A DNA stretch of 15,806 nt from positions 1 through 15,806 of the forward strand of contig JBCCYF010000101.1 in assembly GCA_039190275.1 (NCBI GenBank). Direction: 5' to 3'. The stretch comes from Halovulum sp039190275. Its GTDB lineage: Bacteria; Pseudomonadota; Alphaproteobacteria; Rhodobacterales; Rhodobacteraceae. The stretch's first letter is position 1. Each line of letters opens with the position of its first letter. The position numbers were made by a program, and so were the translations under genes. This document shows positions 1 through 6,865 of this stretch, in pieces. Under the pieces are notes generated by a model. It had not been told where the DNA came from and did no database searches. It was given only the letters and a program-made list of their open reading frames with translations.

Positions 1-125
1 GCGACAACCTGAAGTTCAACGTGGAACTGATCGCGCCGATCGCCATGGAAGACAAACTGCGCTTCGCCATCCGCGAAGGCGGCCGAACCGTCGGATCAGG
101 CGTCGTCTCCAAAATCATCGAGTAA
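1..125 (+). CDS. tuf: Elongation factor Tu, C-terminal end (partial)
   Basis: The first complete codon is at position 3. The 40 readable residues contain the EF-Tu domain III ending: FNVELIAPIAMED, then LRFAIREGGRTVGSG and VVSKIIE before TAA. EF-Tu carries aminoacyl-tRNA to the ribosome as a GTP complex; domain III helps hold the tRNA. The family normally ends with RFAIREGGRTVGAGVV..I, so this is a genuine, intact C-terminus and the rest lies left of the window. Alphaproteobacteria often have two tuf copies, one in the str operon and one near tRNA-Trp/secE. The tRNA-Trp 3.6 kb downstream suggests the second copy. The identification is very secure; which copy it is remains inference. Confidence 0.97.
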   Translation, partial: DNLKFNVELIAPIAMEDKLRFAIREGGRTVGSGVVSKIIE

Positions 126-136
126 ACACAAATACG

Positions 137-168
137 GGCGGTCGGGACCATCCCCCCGGCCGCCTTTT
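137..168 (+). terminator. Rho-independent terminator of tuf
   Basis: The stem GGCGGTCGGG (137-146) pairs with CCCGGCCGCC (155-164) over 10 bp with one T:G pair. It has an 8-base loop and is followed by TTTT (165-168). Outside it, CACAAA (127-132) and TTTGTG (166-171) can also pair, so the inverted repeat is longer and roughly symmetrical. It probably also stops transcripts of the facing methyltransferase gene, which ends 19 bases away. Confidence 0.9.
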
Positions 169-186
169 GTGCCTGCGGTCCATCCG

Positions 187-891
187 CTAGCGGTGGAAGA
201 GGCGCCGAAGATCAAACGGCGATCGCTGCAGTACTTTGACATCATGTGTTGTCAACTTCGGCACTAATTTGAGGCCGATGCTGGCAAGGTGGGCAAGCAT
301 GGTGTCAATGGCCGGCTGCCCGCTAATGTCGGGATGTACCTCGACAATGACGGCGCGGACACCGGGCAAAGCGGCGCCAGTGAGAAGCTCTATTTCGCCG
401 CCTTCGATATCGCAACTGATCACCGTTGGCCGGACCTCGGTCAAGACCTCGGCCAGCCCGAACGCACGAACCTTTACGACCTTGCCGCTGCCATCGCCAC
501 GATCATACAGCGACGAGCCGTAGATGTGAGGGCGCGCGTAGAAGTCACGCGGTTCACTGGTCGGTTGCCGAAGAATGATGCCTTCGCGCAGGTCGACGGT
601 GACCTCGTTGTGATCAAACATGGTGCGTAAAAAGGTCTGGGTAAAAGGGTTGGGCTCGAACGTGGTGACCGATGCAACGCCCGCCACCTTGGCGGCTACC
701 GCCGAGGTGACACCAAGCCCGCCACCGACGTCGAGAACCCGGTCGGAGGGGCGAAGAATTTTCTTGAGTGCCGTGACCTCGTCGACTTCAAACCAGCCCC
801 CGCTCAACTGCTTGATCAGGAGATCTGTCAGGACGCTGCGATCGCATGGCACCCTGATGCCATGGATATCAAATGCGTCATCTTCAACCAT
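187..891 (-). CDS. FkbM family SAM-dependent methyltransferase
   Basis: 234 residues, with a Rossmann-type methyltransferase fold. The glycine-rich SAM loop is DVGGGLG at residues 54-60, after VL. The acidic end of strand 2 is FEPNP at 78-82, and the FkbM-type motif ISCDIEGGEIELL is at 158-170, followed by VIVEVHP. FkbM proteins are small-molecule or sugar O-methyltransferases, often tied to polysaccharide or secondary-metabolite modification. The acceptor cannot be told here. The protein has no signal peptide or membrane segment and should be cytosolic. The start at 891 is preceded by a modest GGGGC ribosome binding site. The gene converges on tuf across the shared hairpin and diverges from the OmpA-family gene. 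It stands alone, so its pathway is not evident from context. Confidence 0.87.
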   Translation of the reverse strand: MVEDDAFDIHGIRVPCDRSVLTDLLIKQLSGGWFEVDEVTALKKILRPSDRVLDVGGGLGVTSAVAAKVAGVASVTTFEPNPFTQTFLRTMFDHNEVTVDLREGIILRQPTSEPRDFYARPHIYGSSLYDRGDGSGKVVKVRAFGLAEVLTEVRPTVISCDIEGGEIELLTGAALPGVRAVIVEVHPDISGQPAIDTMLAHLASIGLKLVPKLTTHDVKVLQRSPFDLRRLFHR

Positions 892-915
892 AAGCTGCCC
901 CGATTTACGTGGTCC

Positions 916-955
916 GGACCCGTCGTTTCACAGCGCGACATAGCAGGTCGGGTCC
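916..955. repeat. Inverted repeat in the FkbM/OmpA divergent intergenic region
   Basis: GGACCCG (916-922) and CGGGTCC (949-955) form a perfect 7-bp inverted repeat with a 26-base spacer. The 10-base palindrome GGTCCGGACC (911-920) overlaps the left arm. The 192-base region 892-1083 holds the upstream sequences of both flanking genes and no gene of its own. A TATAAG at 1043-1048 could be a -10 for the OmpA gene, but no -35 sits at normal spacing. The role of the repeat is unknown and it may be chance. Confidence 0.3.
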
Positions 956-1083
956 TCTGCAACCAGCACGGTTTCCGGGCCGAATGGCTGGAGTGTTGTA
1001 TCGTGTAACTTGTTTTGAACGCGTGCTGATAGTGCTTCGCGGTATAAGGGCGGCAAGCTGAATAAATGGATGGAGGACTGTCT

Positions 1084-2577
1084 ATGGCGTATCAATCCCA
1101 AACCCGCAAGGCGATGCGCGGCCTGCTGTGCACCGCGCTCCTATCGGTCATCGGTGTTCAGGCTCTGGGACAATCGCCGACGGTGGCGGAAGGCGGCGAC
1201 GCGGTCAATTTGACTGTGGAGCAGCGCATTGAGCTGGTGAACAGCCTTGGCGTGCAGGTGACGTGCAAAAATCCAGATGCCGAGGCCTGCATAAACCGCG
1301 TAGCCCGGCGTATCGACAGCTTTTTCGCCGACGTTCCCGAGGCGTTTAGGGACGATCCGGCGACACTGGAACTGGCGGCCTGGGTGATCCAACAAGACGA
1401 TGCCTCTGACGATACGCGTCAAGCCGCACGCAAGATCGTGCGTGCATCGCGGCGGGCCGCGGCCGAACCGGTCGCATCTGCCGATCCCAAACCGAAACTC
1501 ACCAAGGAGGAGCGCGCCCTGCGCCGCCTCAAACGCGCGGAGCGACAGGCGGCCCGTGCGGCGGCTGACGGGAATGCGCAGCCGGCTGAAGTGGAAAAAG
1601 AACTTGTCACGGAAGACACATCACGCTCCAGCAGCGAGGAAGCCGATGGTTCCTCGAACGGATCCAATGCAGATCTTCTGAAGTTGCTGGGAGTCGCCGG
1701 CGCCGCCCTTGTGGCTGGGCAGCTGCTGGCCAATGGGGACGAGGTCGTCAGTCAGGACGGGGACAGGATGATCGTCCGCCGGGACGGGGAATTGCTGGTA
1801 CGCAAGGATGAGGGCGCGCTGTTGCGCCGCCCGGGATCCGAAATTCAGACGGAAACCTTCGCTGATGGCAGCAGCAGATCGACCGTAACCCGGGAGAACG
1901 GTATCCGGGTCGTCACGATCAGGGATGCGGACGGGAACTCGATCCGCCGGACCCGCCTCCTCACCGATGGACGCGAGGTTGTGCTGTTCGACGATACGGC
2001 GGACGACGCGTCGGACGCTTTGACGGATGCGGATCTCGAGGCTATTCGAGCGGCGCAGCGCAAGGCACGCGCGGAACGGCTTAACACGGCTGCCGCCGAG
2101 CGTGACAGTCTTCGGGCCGCGTTGCGGCGGGACGCCCGGGCGGTGAATCGTGGGTTCTCGCTCCGCCAGATCCGCCAGAATGTTGCGCTGCGCGAGATGA
2201 TTCCGCCGATTGATCTTGATCAGATCAACTTTCGAACCGGTTCTGCGGTTATCACGGCGCGGGAGGCAGACGCTTTGGCGGATCTAGGCGATGCAATCGT
2301 CGATCTGATCCTGGATAATCCAGACGAGGTCTTCCTGGTAGAGGGACACACCGATGCCATCGGTTCTGAAACATCAAACCTGGCGCTTTCGGACCGGCGG
2401 GCGGAATCGGTTGCTCTGGCGCTAACGGAGTATTTTAACGTGCCGCCCGAAAGCCTGGTTGTGCAGGGCTATGGAGAGAACTACCTGCTGGTCGACACAC
2501 AAGGTGCGGCACGGGAAAACCGCAGGGCGACAGTTCGCCGGATCACCCCCTTGCTGCGGAGCGCCCGGGCAAAGTGA
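1084..2577 (+). CDS. OmpA-family outer-membrane/peptidoglycan-associated protein
   Basis: 497 residues from ATG 1084. That start is preferred over the in-frame ATG at 1066 because GGAGGA (1072-1077) sits six bases before it. The N-terminus is a Sec signal peptide: basic start, hydrophobic GLLCTALLSVIGV, probable cleavage after ALG near residue 26. A charged, Ala/Arg/Lys-rich stretch follows, probably helical (KEERALRRLKRAERQ). Next is a hydrophobic segment at about 197-216, then a section of short repeated strand-like units rich in DG and RR. The C-terminus, from about residue 381 (INFRTGSAVI), is an OmpA-like peptidoglycan-binding domain with VEGHTDAIGS, NLALSDRRAESVALAL and GYGE. The usual Asp and Arg that grip diaminopimelate are present. 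It probably links the envelope to the cell wall. The architecture matches multi-part OmpA proteins of Rhodobacterales; the middle region has no assigned function. Confidence 0.88.
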   Translation: MAYQSQTRKAMRGLLCTALLSVIGVQALGQSPTVAEGGDAVNLTVEQRIELVNSLGVQVTCKNPDAEACINRVARRIDSFFADVPEAFRDDPATLELAAWVIQQDDASDDTRQAARKIVRASRRAAAEPVASADPKPKLTKEERALRRLKRAERQAARAAADGNAQPAEVEKELVTEDTSRSSSEEADGSSNGSNADLLKLLGVAGAALVAGQLLANGDEVVSQDGDRMIVRRDGELLVRKDEGALLRRPGSEIQTETFADGSSRSTVTRENGIRVVTIRDADGNSIRRTRLLTDGREVVLFDDTADDASDALTDADLEAIRAAQRKARAERLNTAAAERDSLRAALRRDARAVNRGFSLRQIRQNVALREMIPPIDLDQINFRTGSAVITAREADALADLGDAIVDLILDNPDEVFLVEGHTDAIGSETSNLALSDRRAESVALALTEYFNVPPESLVVQGYGENYLLVDTQGAARENRRATVRRITPLLRSARAK

Positions 2578-2588
2578 TCTAGACGCCG

Positions 2589-2635
2589 GATCGCTCCGTA
2601 GGCTATGTTAGACATTCTAACTTCAAGGAGCGATC
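2589..2635 (+). promoter_or_regulatory. Nested palindromes over promoter and ribosome binding site of the epimerase gene
   Basis: The outer arms GATCGCTCC (2589-2597) and GGAGCGATC (2627-2635) form a perfect 9-bp inverted repeat; the right arm contains the GGAG of the ribosome binding site. Inside lies a second perfect repeat, GTTAGA-CAT-TCTAAC (2607-2621), typical in size and symmetry of a dimeric repressor operator. TAGACG (2580-2585) and TATGTT (2604-2609), 18 bases apart, could be -35 and -10 elements, which would place the inner palindrome on the -10/start region. The repeats are seen directly; the operator and promoter roles are inferred. Confidence 0.6.
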
Positions 2636-2638
2636 ACA

Positions 2639-3664
2639 ATGTCCAACCGGAAAACCGCCTTTGTGACCGGAGCTTCGGGTTTCATTGCCAAACACATTGT
2701 CTGCCAACTGTTGGATGCGGGTTGGGCTGTCCGCGGGTCGACCCGGAGCCGTGCTAAGGCAGATGCCACGCGCCACACCATCGCGGCGCATGTCCAGAAC
2801 CCCGAAGCGTTGGATGAGACGCTTAGTTTTGTCGAGCTTGATCTGACCAGCGACGCCGGGTGGGACAGCGCCATGACCGGGTCCGATGCTCTGATCCACA
2901 CAGCCTCTCCGTTTCCGCTGGACCAACCAAAGGACCCCGATGAGCTGATTGGCCCAGCTGTCGAAGGGACCAAACGGGCGCTTGCAGCCGCGCGTGCCGC
3001 AGGCCTCTCGCGCGTGGTTCTGACTTCATCGATCGTCGCAATCATGTTTGGACCCGGCTCCGCCCGCGGCGGTGAATTGACCGAAGCCGACTGGACCGAT
3101 CCGCGCGACGCCCGGGCCAATGCATATGCCCGGTCCAAGACATTGGCCGAGCGGGCGGCCTGGGCCATGGCCGGGGAGGATCCGCCGCTCGCCCTTACGG
3201 TGATCAATCCGGGTTTCGTGATGGGGGCCGCCCTGGATAGCGACACCGGTACCACTTACGAAGTGATCGAGCGACTGCTCGCTGGCAAGGATCCGGCGCT
3301 TCCGGATATCTCCTTTCCCTGTGTCCACGTTGCAGATGTCGCGCGCGCGCATGTTACCGCGCTGGACCAGGAGGAGAGCATCGGACGGCGGTTTATCCTC
3401 GCCGACCGCACCCTCACATTCCAGGAATTGGCACATGCGCTAAAGTCAGAGTACCCCGACCGCCGGATATCGACACGTCTCGCGCCGCGCTGGCTGTTGC
3501 GGGTTCTGGCTTTGTTTGATCCGGCGATAAAGTCCATCCTGCCGCAACTGGGCGATCACCCGCACCTGAGCAATGCGGCAGCGCGGGACGTATTGAAGAT
3601 GGCGTTCCATCCGGCCGAGGAGGCACTGCGCGAGACAGCGGCGGATATTTTGGCCCGAGCATGA
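2639..3664 (+). CDS. NAD(P)-dependent epimerase/dihydroflavonol-reductase-like oxidoreductase (extended SDR)
   Basis: 341 residues, cytosolic. The N-terminal dinucleotide-binding motif is TGASGFIAKHI (residues 10-20), with Arg32/Arg36 shortly after strand 2, which favours NADPH. LIHTASP (85-91), a serine pair at 130-131 (VVLTSS) and the catalytic pair YARSK (163-167) follow; VINPGFVMG (188-196) shapes the substrate side. This is the pattern of the dihydroflavonol-4-reductase/aldehyde-reductase branch of the extended SDRs, which reduce small carbonyl compounds. The substrate is not predictable. AAGGAG (2625-2630), eight bases before the ATG, fixes the start. It lies 61 bases after the OmpA gene in the same direction but appears to have its own regulated promoter (see the palindromes at 2589-2635). 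No clear terminator separates it from the tRNA downstream. Confidence 0.88.
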   Translation: MSNRKTAFVTGASGFIAKHIVCQLLDAGWAVRGSTRSRAKADATRHTIAAHVQNPEALDETLSFVELDLTSDAGWDSAMTGSDALIHTASPFPLDQPKDPDELIGPAVEGTKRALAAARAAGLSRVVLTSSIVAIMFGPGSARGGELTEADWTDPRDARANAYARSKTLAERAAWAMAGEDPPLALTVINPGFVMGAALDSDTGTTYEVIERLLAGKDPALPDISFPCVHVADVARAHVTALDQEESIGRRFILADRTLTFQELAHALKSEYPDRRISTRLAPRWLLRVLALFDPAIKSILPQLGDHPHLSNAAARDVLKMAFHPAEEALRETAADILARA

Positions 3665-3679
3665 AGCTGCGGGTTTCTC

Positions 3680-3708
3680 TTGCATCACCCGTACCTTGCC
3701 AGTAACAC
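3680..3708 (+). promoter_or_regulatory. Possible promoter of tRNA-Trp
   Basis: TTGCAT (3680-3685) and TAACAC (3703-3708) are separated by 17 bases, which would start transcription roughly 8 bases before the tRNA. Each hexamer matches the sigma-70 consensus at only three positions, although TTG is the best-kept part of alphaproteobacterial -35 boxes. This is a weak call. Confidence 0.28.
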
Positions 3709-3723
3709 CTGTCCGCAGTCTGG

Positions 3724-3799
3724 AGGGGTGTAGCTCAGTTGGTAGAGCATCGGTCTCCAAAACCGAGGGTCGTGGGTTCGAGTCCCCCCGCCCCTGCCA
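3724..3799 (+). tRNA. tRNA-Trp (anticodon CCA)
   Basis: A full cloverleaf can be folded. The acceptor is AGGGGTG/CGCCCCT (3724-3730 with 3789-3795, one T:G pair) and the D arm is GCTC/GAGC. The anticodon stem TCGGT/ACCGA surrounds loop CTCCAAA with CCA at 3757-3759. The variable loop is five bases, the T loop is TTCGAGT, the discriminator is G, and CCA is encoded (3797-3799). One T-stem position is a T/C mismatch (3773 against 3787). It decodes UGG. In Rhodobacterales I expect secE and nusG next; they are not here. Confidence 0.96.
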
Positions 3800-4098
3800 G
3801 GCTCTGAAACCCTGTTCTCAACTGGTTAATTGAGGCGCGTCCCGCGCCGCGCCTATAAGCGCTGACGCGCGGTTGGGCGCATCCCTCCAGGTCCACAATT
3901 CTCGGCATCTGGCGATCAACAGCTTCAATGTAGGCCGTCGGCGTTCCCGATTGTGCGAAAGCATCGTTCCCGTGGCGTTCAAAAGCCAGTTTGGCCTGGT
4001 GTGGCGGAGGTCCCGGGCACCAGCCGCCTGTCAAGGCTCAGAAGACTTGCGCGCTCTGGCGCGCACAATCTAATAGGTAAGGCATTGGTGGGGGGAAT
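3800..4098. other. Gene-poor interval after tRNA-Trp
   Basis: 299 bases between the tRNA and the amidohydrolase with no convincing gene. The reading frames through it are short, lack ribosome binding sites and show no codon bias like the neighbours. One minus-strand frame (about 3800-4034) gives an ordinary-looking peptide ending AYRRGAGRASIN, but it starts at TTG just after a stop and runs on into the antisense of the tRNA. It might be a decayed gene fragment. A 7-bp hairpin, AGGCGCG (3833-3839) with CGCGCCT (3848-3854), lies 34 bases after the tRNA and may help end its transcript, although no T-run follows. Confidence 0.45.
4047..4076 (+). promoter_or_regulatory. GC-rich palindrome in the putative amidohydrolase promoter
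   Basis: TGCGCGC-TCTG-GCGCGCA (4048-4065) is a perfect 7-bp inverted repeat around four bases. It lies between a possible -35, TTGCGC (4047-4052), and a possible -10, TAATAG (4071-4076), 18 bases apart and 22 bases before the ATG. It could be an operator or a hairpin in a longer transcript. The palindrome is certain; its role is not. Confidence 0.4.
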
Positions 4099-4950
4099 AT
4101 GCCTAACATCTCGGTTATCGACAGCCATGTGCATCTGTGGGATCCGATCCGCCACAGTATCCCATGGATTACGGACCTTCCGGCGCTGAACCGCAGCTTC
4201 GGACTGGCTGAGTTTGACGAGGCCCGGGCCGACGTTGTGGTCGAGGGGATGGTGTTTCTGGAATGTGATGTCGCCACATCCGATGCGATGGCCGAGGTCG
4301 ATTGGGTGGCGGGACTGGCCAGGGCTGACGGTCGTCTAAAGGCCATTGTCGCCTCTGTGCCGCTGGAGAAGGGCGACGCGGTGACGGCGGAGCTTGCAGT
4401 GCTCGCCGAATACGGGAAGGTGCGCGGCGTGCGGCGTATTCTGCAAGGAGAGGCCGACCCTTCCTATTGCCTGCGGCCGGAGTTCCTGTCCGGCGTGCGC
4501 AAGCTGTCCGACTTCGATTTGAGTTTTGACATATGTGTAAACCATACCCAACTGCCCAACGTCATTCCGTTTGCGCAACAGTGTCCTGACGTCCGCATGG
4601 TCCTGGATCATATTGGCAAGCCGGACATTCGCGGGGGAGGGTTAGAGCCATGGGCCAGTCACATACGCGAGCTGGCACGGCTCCCCAACGTCTGGCTGAA
4701 AATGTCTGGGGTCGCGACCGAGGCAGATCATCAGACTTGGACCCGCGACCAACTCAAGCCGTACATTCTTGCGGCAATCGAGGCGTTCGGATTTGAGCGC
4801 ACGATGTTTGGAGGTGATTGGCCCGTCGCAACGCTGGCCATCGGCTATGGCGCGTGGATTGATACGTTGGACTGGGCGATAGGGTCACTGTCGGACTGCG
4901 AACAGCAGATGCTTTATCGAGATACCGCGGTGTCCTTTTACCGCATCTAG
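4099..4950 (+). CDS. Amidohydrolase-superfamily (amidohydrolase 2) metal-dependent hydrolase, lactonase-like
   Basis: 283 residues, cytosolic, predicted TIM barrel. HVHLWD at residues 10-15 gives the first metal-binding H-x-H pair. Later motifs are NHTQLP (148-153), LDHIGKPDI (169-177) and MFGGDWP (236-242), whose Asp is the usual catalytic base. This set is characteristic of COG3618 enzymes such as L-fuconolactonase, L-rhamnonolactonase and sulfomuconolactone hydrolase, which open lactone rings. A GGGGGG run sits just ahead of the ATG as ribosome binding site. The gene is alone on this strand, and its stop overlaps the stop of dctM on the other strand by four bases. Because a muconate-cycloisomerase-like enzyme is encoded in the facing operon, a lactone made there is a possible substrate, but this is inference; 2-pyrone or sugar-lactone substrates remain open. 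Confidence 0.83.
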   Translation: MPNISVIDSHVHLWDPIRHSIPWITDLPALNRSFGLAEFDEARADVVVEGMVFLECDVATSDAMAEVDWVAGLARADGRLKAIVASVPLEKGDAVTAELAVLAEYGKVRGVRRILQGEADPSYCLRPEFLSGVRKLSDFDLSFDICVNHTQLPNVIPFAQQCPDVRMVLDHIGKPDIRGGGLEPWASHIRELARLPNVWLKMSGVATEADHQTWTRDQLKPYILAAIEAFGFERTMFGGDWPVATLAIGYGAWIDTLDWAIGSLSDCEQQMLYRDTAVSFYRI

Positions 4951-6257
4951 CTCGGACCTTGCCGCAGGTTGTCGGGCAACCAGGTGGCGATCTCGGGGAT
5001 CCAGATCAGAATAAAGCACATCAGAACCATGATGCCGAACATCGGCAGGGCGGCCTTGGTAATATACCCCATTTCATGGTCGGTCATGCCCTGCAGCACG
5101 AACAGATTGAACCCGATTGGCGGTGTAATCTGCGCCATCTCGACCACCACCACGACAAAGATGCCGAACCAGATCAGATCAATGCCCGCGTCCCGGACCA
5201 TCGGTTCGACGACAGCCATGGTCAGAACAACAGATGATATTCCGTCCAGAAACATGCCGAGAATGATGTAGAACACCAGCAGCGCCATTAGCAGCTGAAA
5301 ACGGCTCAACTCCATCGCCGCAATCAGGTCGGCCAGCGCCCGCGGCAGGCCCGTGAAACCCATGGACAACTTGAGGAACGCCGCGCCGGCCAGGATAAGC
5401 GCGATCATGGCCGACGTTTGGGTCGCACCCATCAGGCTTTCGCTAAATGTGCCCCAGGTCAGGGATCCCTGGCTTGCCGCCAGAACCAGCGCACCGATCA
5501 CGCCGAAGGCCGCGGCCTCGGTCGCGGTGGCATACCCCAGGTACATCGACCCGATGACCACCACGATCAGACAGATGACCGGCACCAGAAAGCGGGAGTT
5601 CTCGATCTTCTGGGCGAGGGTCATGCGCTGTTCCGCAGTCGGATTCCAGGATTTGGACAGGATCGAGTACCCCGCGACATAGCCCATGAACATCAGCGCG
5701 AGGATCAGCCCGGGGAAAACACCGGCAAAAAACAGCTGTGTTATGCTTTCGTTGACGGTGACACCATAAACGATCAGCGCGAGTGACGGCGGGATCATCA
5801 GGCCCAATGTGGCCGCGCCGGCAAGCGTGCCGATCACGACCGGTTCGGGGTAGTTGCGGGCACGCAATTCCGGGATCGACATCTTTCCAACCGTGGTCAG
5901 CGTCGCAGCCGAAGACCCCGAAACGGCGGCAAAAACGGTGCAGCCGACGATATTGGTATGGACCAGTCCACCCGGGAGCCGTGCAAGCCACGGCGACAGA
6001 CCGCGAAACATGTCCTCGGACAGGCGGGTGCGGTACAGGATCTCGCCCATCCAGATGAACAGGGGCAGGGCAGTAAGCGTCCAACTGGATGAGGTCGCCC
6101 AAATGGTCGTGACCATCACATCGCCGACCGGCCTTGACGTGAACAGCTCCATGCCGACCCAAGCAACGCCCATCAACGCAAGGCCGACCCAGACCCCGGT
6201 GCCGAGCAAAAGGAACAGGACGAACAGAAACAAACTGATGGCGTAGACTTCGGCCAT
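4947..6257 (-). CDS. dctM: TRAP transporter large permease (DctM family)
   Basis: 436 residues, an integral inner-membrane protein with roughly a dozen hydrophobic segments. Signature motifs are GCTVFAAVSGSSAATLTTVG (near 106-125), ATATEAAAFGVIGAL in the middle, and ITPPIGFNLFVLQG near the C-terminus. These are hallmark sequences of the ion-driven large subunit that forms the TRAP substrate path. The ATG follows the dctQ stop by two bases and has GGAGAG ahead of it, so the two are co-translated. It is the last gene of the minus-strand operon. Its stop overlaps that of the convergent amidohydrolase within CTAG, so there is no space for a terminator and read-through would give antisense RNA to that gene. 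Family assignment is firm; the solute is unknown. Confidence 0.95.
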   Translation of the reverse strand: MAEVYAISLFLFVLFLLLGTGVWVGLALMGVAWVGMELFTSRPVGDVMVTTIWATSSSWTLTALPLFIWMGEILYRTRLSEDMFRGLSPWLARLPGGLVHTNIVGCTVFAAVSGSSAATLTTVGKMSIPELRARNYPEPVVIGTLAGAATLGLMIPPSLALIVYGVTVNESITQLFFAGVFPGLILALMFMGYVAGYSILSKSWNPTAEQRMTLAQKIENSRFLVPVICLIVVVIGSMYLGYATATEAAAFGVIGALVLAASQGSLTWGTFSESLMGATQTSAMIALILAGAAFLKLSMGFTGLPRALADLIAAMELSRFQLLMALLVFYIILGMFLDGISSVVLTMAVVEPMVRDAGIDLIWFGIFVVVVVEMAQITPPIGFNLFVLQGMTDHEMGYITKAALPMFGIMVLMCFILIWIPEIATWLPDNLRQGPS

Positions 6258-6259
6258 GA

Positions 6260-6796
6260 CTACTCTCCGAAGCTTTCGTCGACCAGGTCACGCTGCATAC
6301 GGTGATCCCCCTTTAAAATGACGTGGATCAGGTGGTCTGTCAGCGCGATGGACAGGATCGCCCCCCCGATAACCATCACAGATTGCGGGATCCACAGCGG
6401 GCTTGCGTCCTGTGCCTGGCTCACCTCGTTGAACTTCCACGACCAATACGTGAACCAGTAGGCGTAATAGGTAAAATACCAGCCGATGGCCGCGCCAAGC
6501 GCAAAGCACCAGATTTCAAGCGCCCAGCGGGCACGCTTTGGCACCGCATTCAGCAGAATTGAGACGCGGATATGTGCACCACGGTTTAATGCGTTGGCAA
6601 AAGCGAAAAAACTGGCCGCGGCCATGCAGTAACCGGCATAGTTGGCGGCCCCGGGAAACAAGGCACCGGTCCAGCGGGCGACCATCTGCGCAACGATCAG
6701 GGCGAGTATCGCAATCAGGCAGAGTGCGGCAAGCACACCCGCAACCTGATAGAGCCAGTCCAGACCAGCGCGCAGGGATCTCAGAAGGCTTGCCAT
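6260..6796 (-). CDS. dctQ: TRAP transporter small permease (DctQ family)
   Basis: 178 residues from ATG 6796. A GTG at 6823 would add nine residues, but TGAGGA lies at good distance before the ATG, so the ATG is preferred. There are four predicted membrane segments: about 14-36, 44-64, 82-106 and 130-152. GAHIRVSILL after the second and SPLWIPQSVMVIGGAIL at the fourth are typical DctQ signatures. The subunit pairs with the large permease and stabilises it. The gene lies 69 bases after dctP, separated by a hairpin, and two bases before dctM, the standard P-Q-M order. Confidence 0.92.
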   Translation of the reverse strand: MASLLRSLRAGLDWLYQVAGVLAALCLIAILALIVAQMVARWTGALFPGAANYAGYCMAAASFFAFANALNRGAHIRVSILLNAVPKRARWALEIWCFALGAAIGWYFTYYAYWFTYWSWKFNEVSQAQDASPLWIPQSVMVIGGAILSIALTDHLIHVILKGDHRMQRDLVDESFGE

Positions 6797-6817
6797 AGCT
6801 GTCCTCAGACCTTGCCG

Positions 6818-6842
6818 GACCACCCCCTGAGCAGGGGTGGTC
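6818..6842 (-). terminator. dctP-dctQ intergenic stem-loop (attenuator or mRNA stabiliser)
   Basis: On the transcribed strand GACCACCCC and GGGGTGGTC pair perfectly over 9 bp around a short loop, 24 bases after the dctP stop. No U-run follows, so it is unlikely to be a full terminator. Such hairpins are common behind binding-protein genes, where they protect the upstream mRNA or reduce read-through and so give more binding protein than permease. Confidence 0.6.
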
Positions 6843-6865
6843 TGCAGTTCAGTTTCAGTGATGGA

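Noticed and set aside
184..193. Perfect palindrome CCGCTAGCGG over the methyltransferase stop codon
   Set aside because: Short, inside coding sequence, and not associated with any promoter; most likely chance.
3661..3723. Possible terminator after the epimerase gene (CGGGT...ACCCG)
   Set aside because: Only a 5-bp stem with a 13-base loop and no T-run; not supportable as a terminator.
3735..4034. Minus-strand frame of 99 codons across tRNA-Trp and the following spacer
   Set aside because: Its C-terminal part is the antisense translation of the tRNA (GLEPTTLGFGDRCSTN type), a well-known false ORF. It starts with TTG right after a stop and has no ribosome binding site.
5443..6291. Alternative minus-strand frame (282 codons) inside dctM
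   Set aside because: It is out of frame with the clear DctM membrane protein and is rich in Arg/His/Cys without motifs; a shadow frame.
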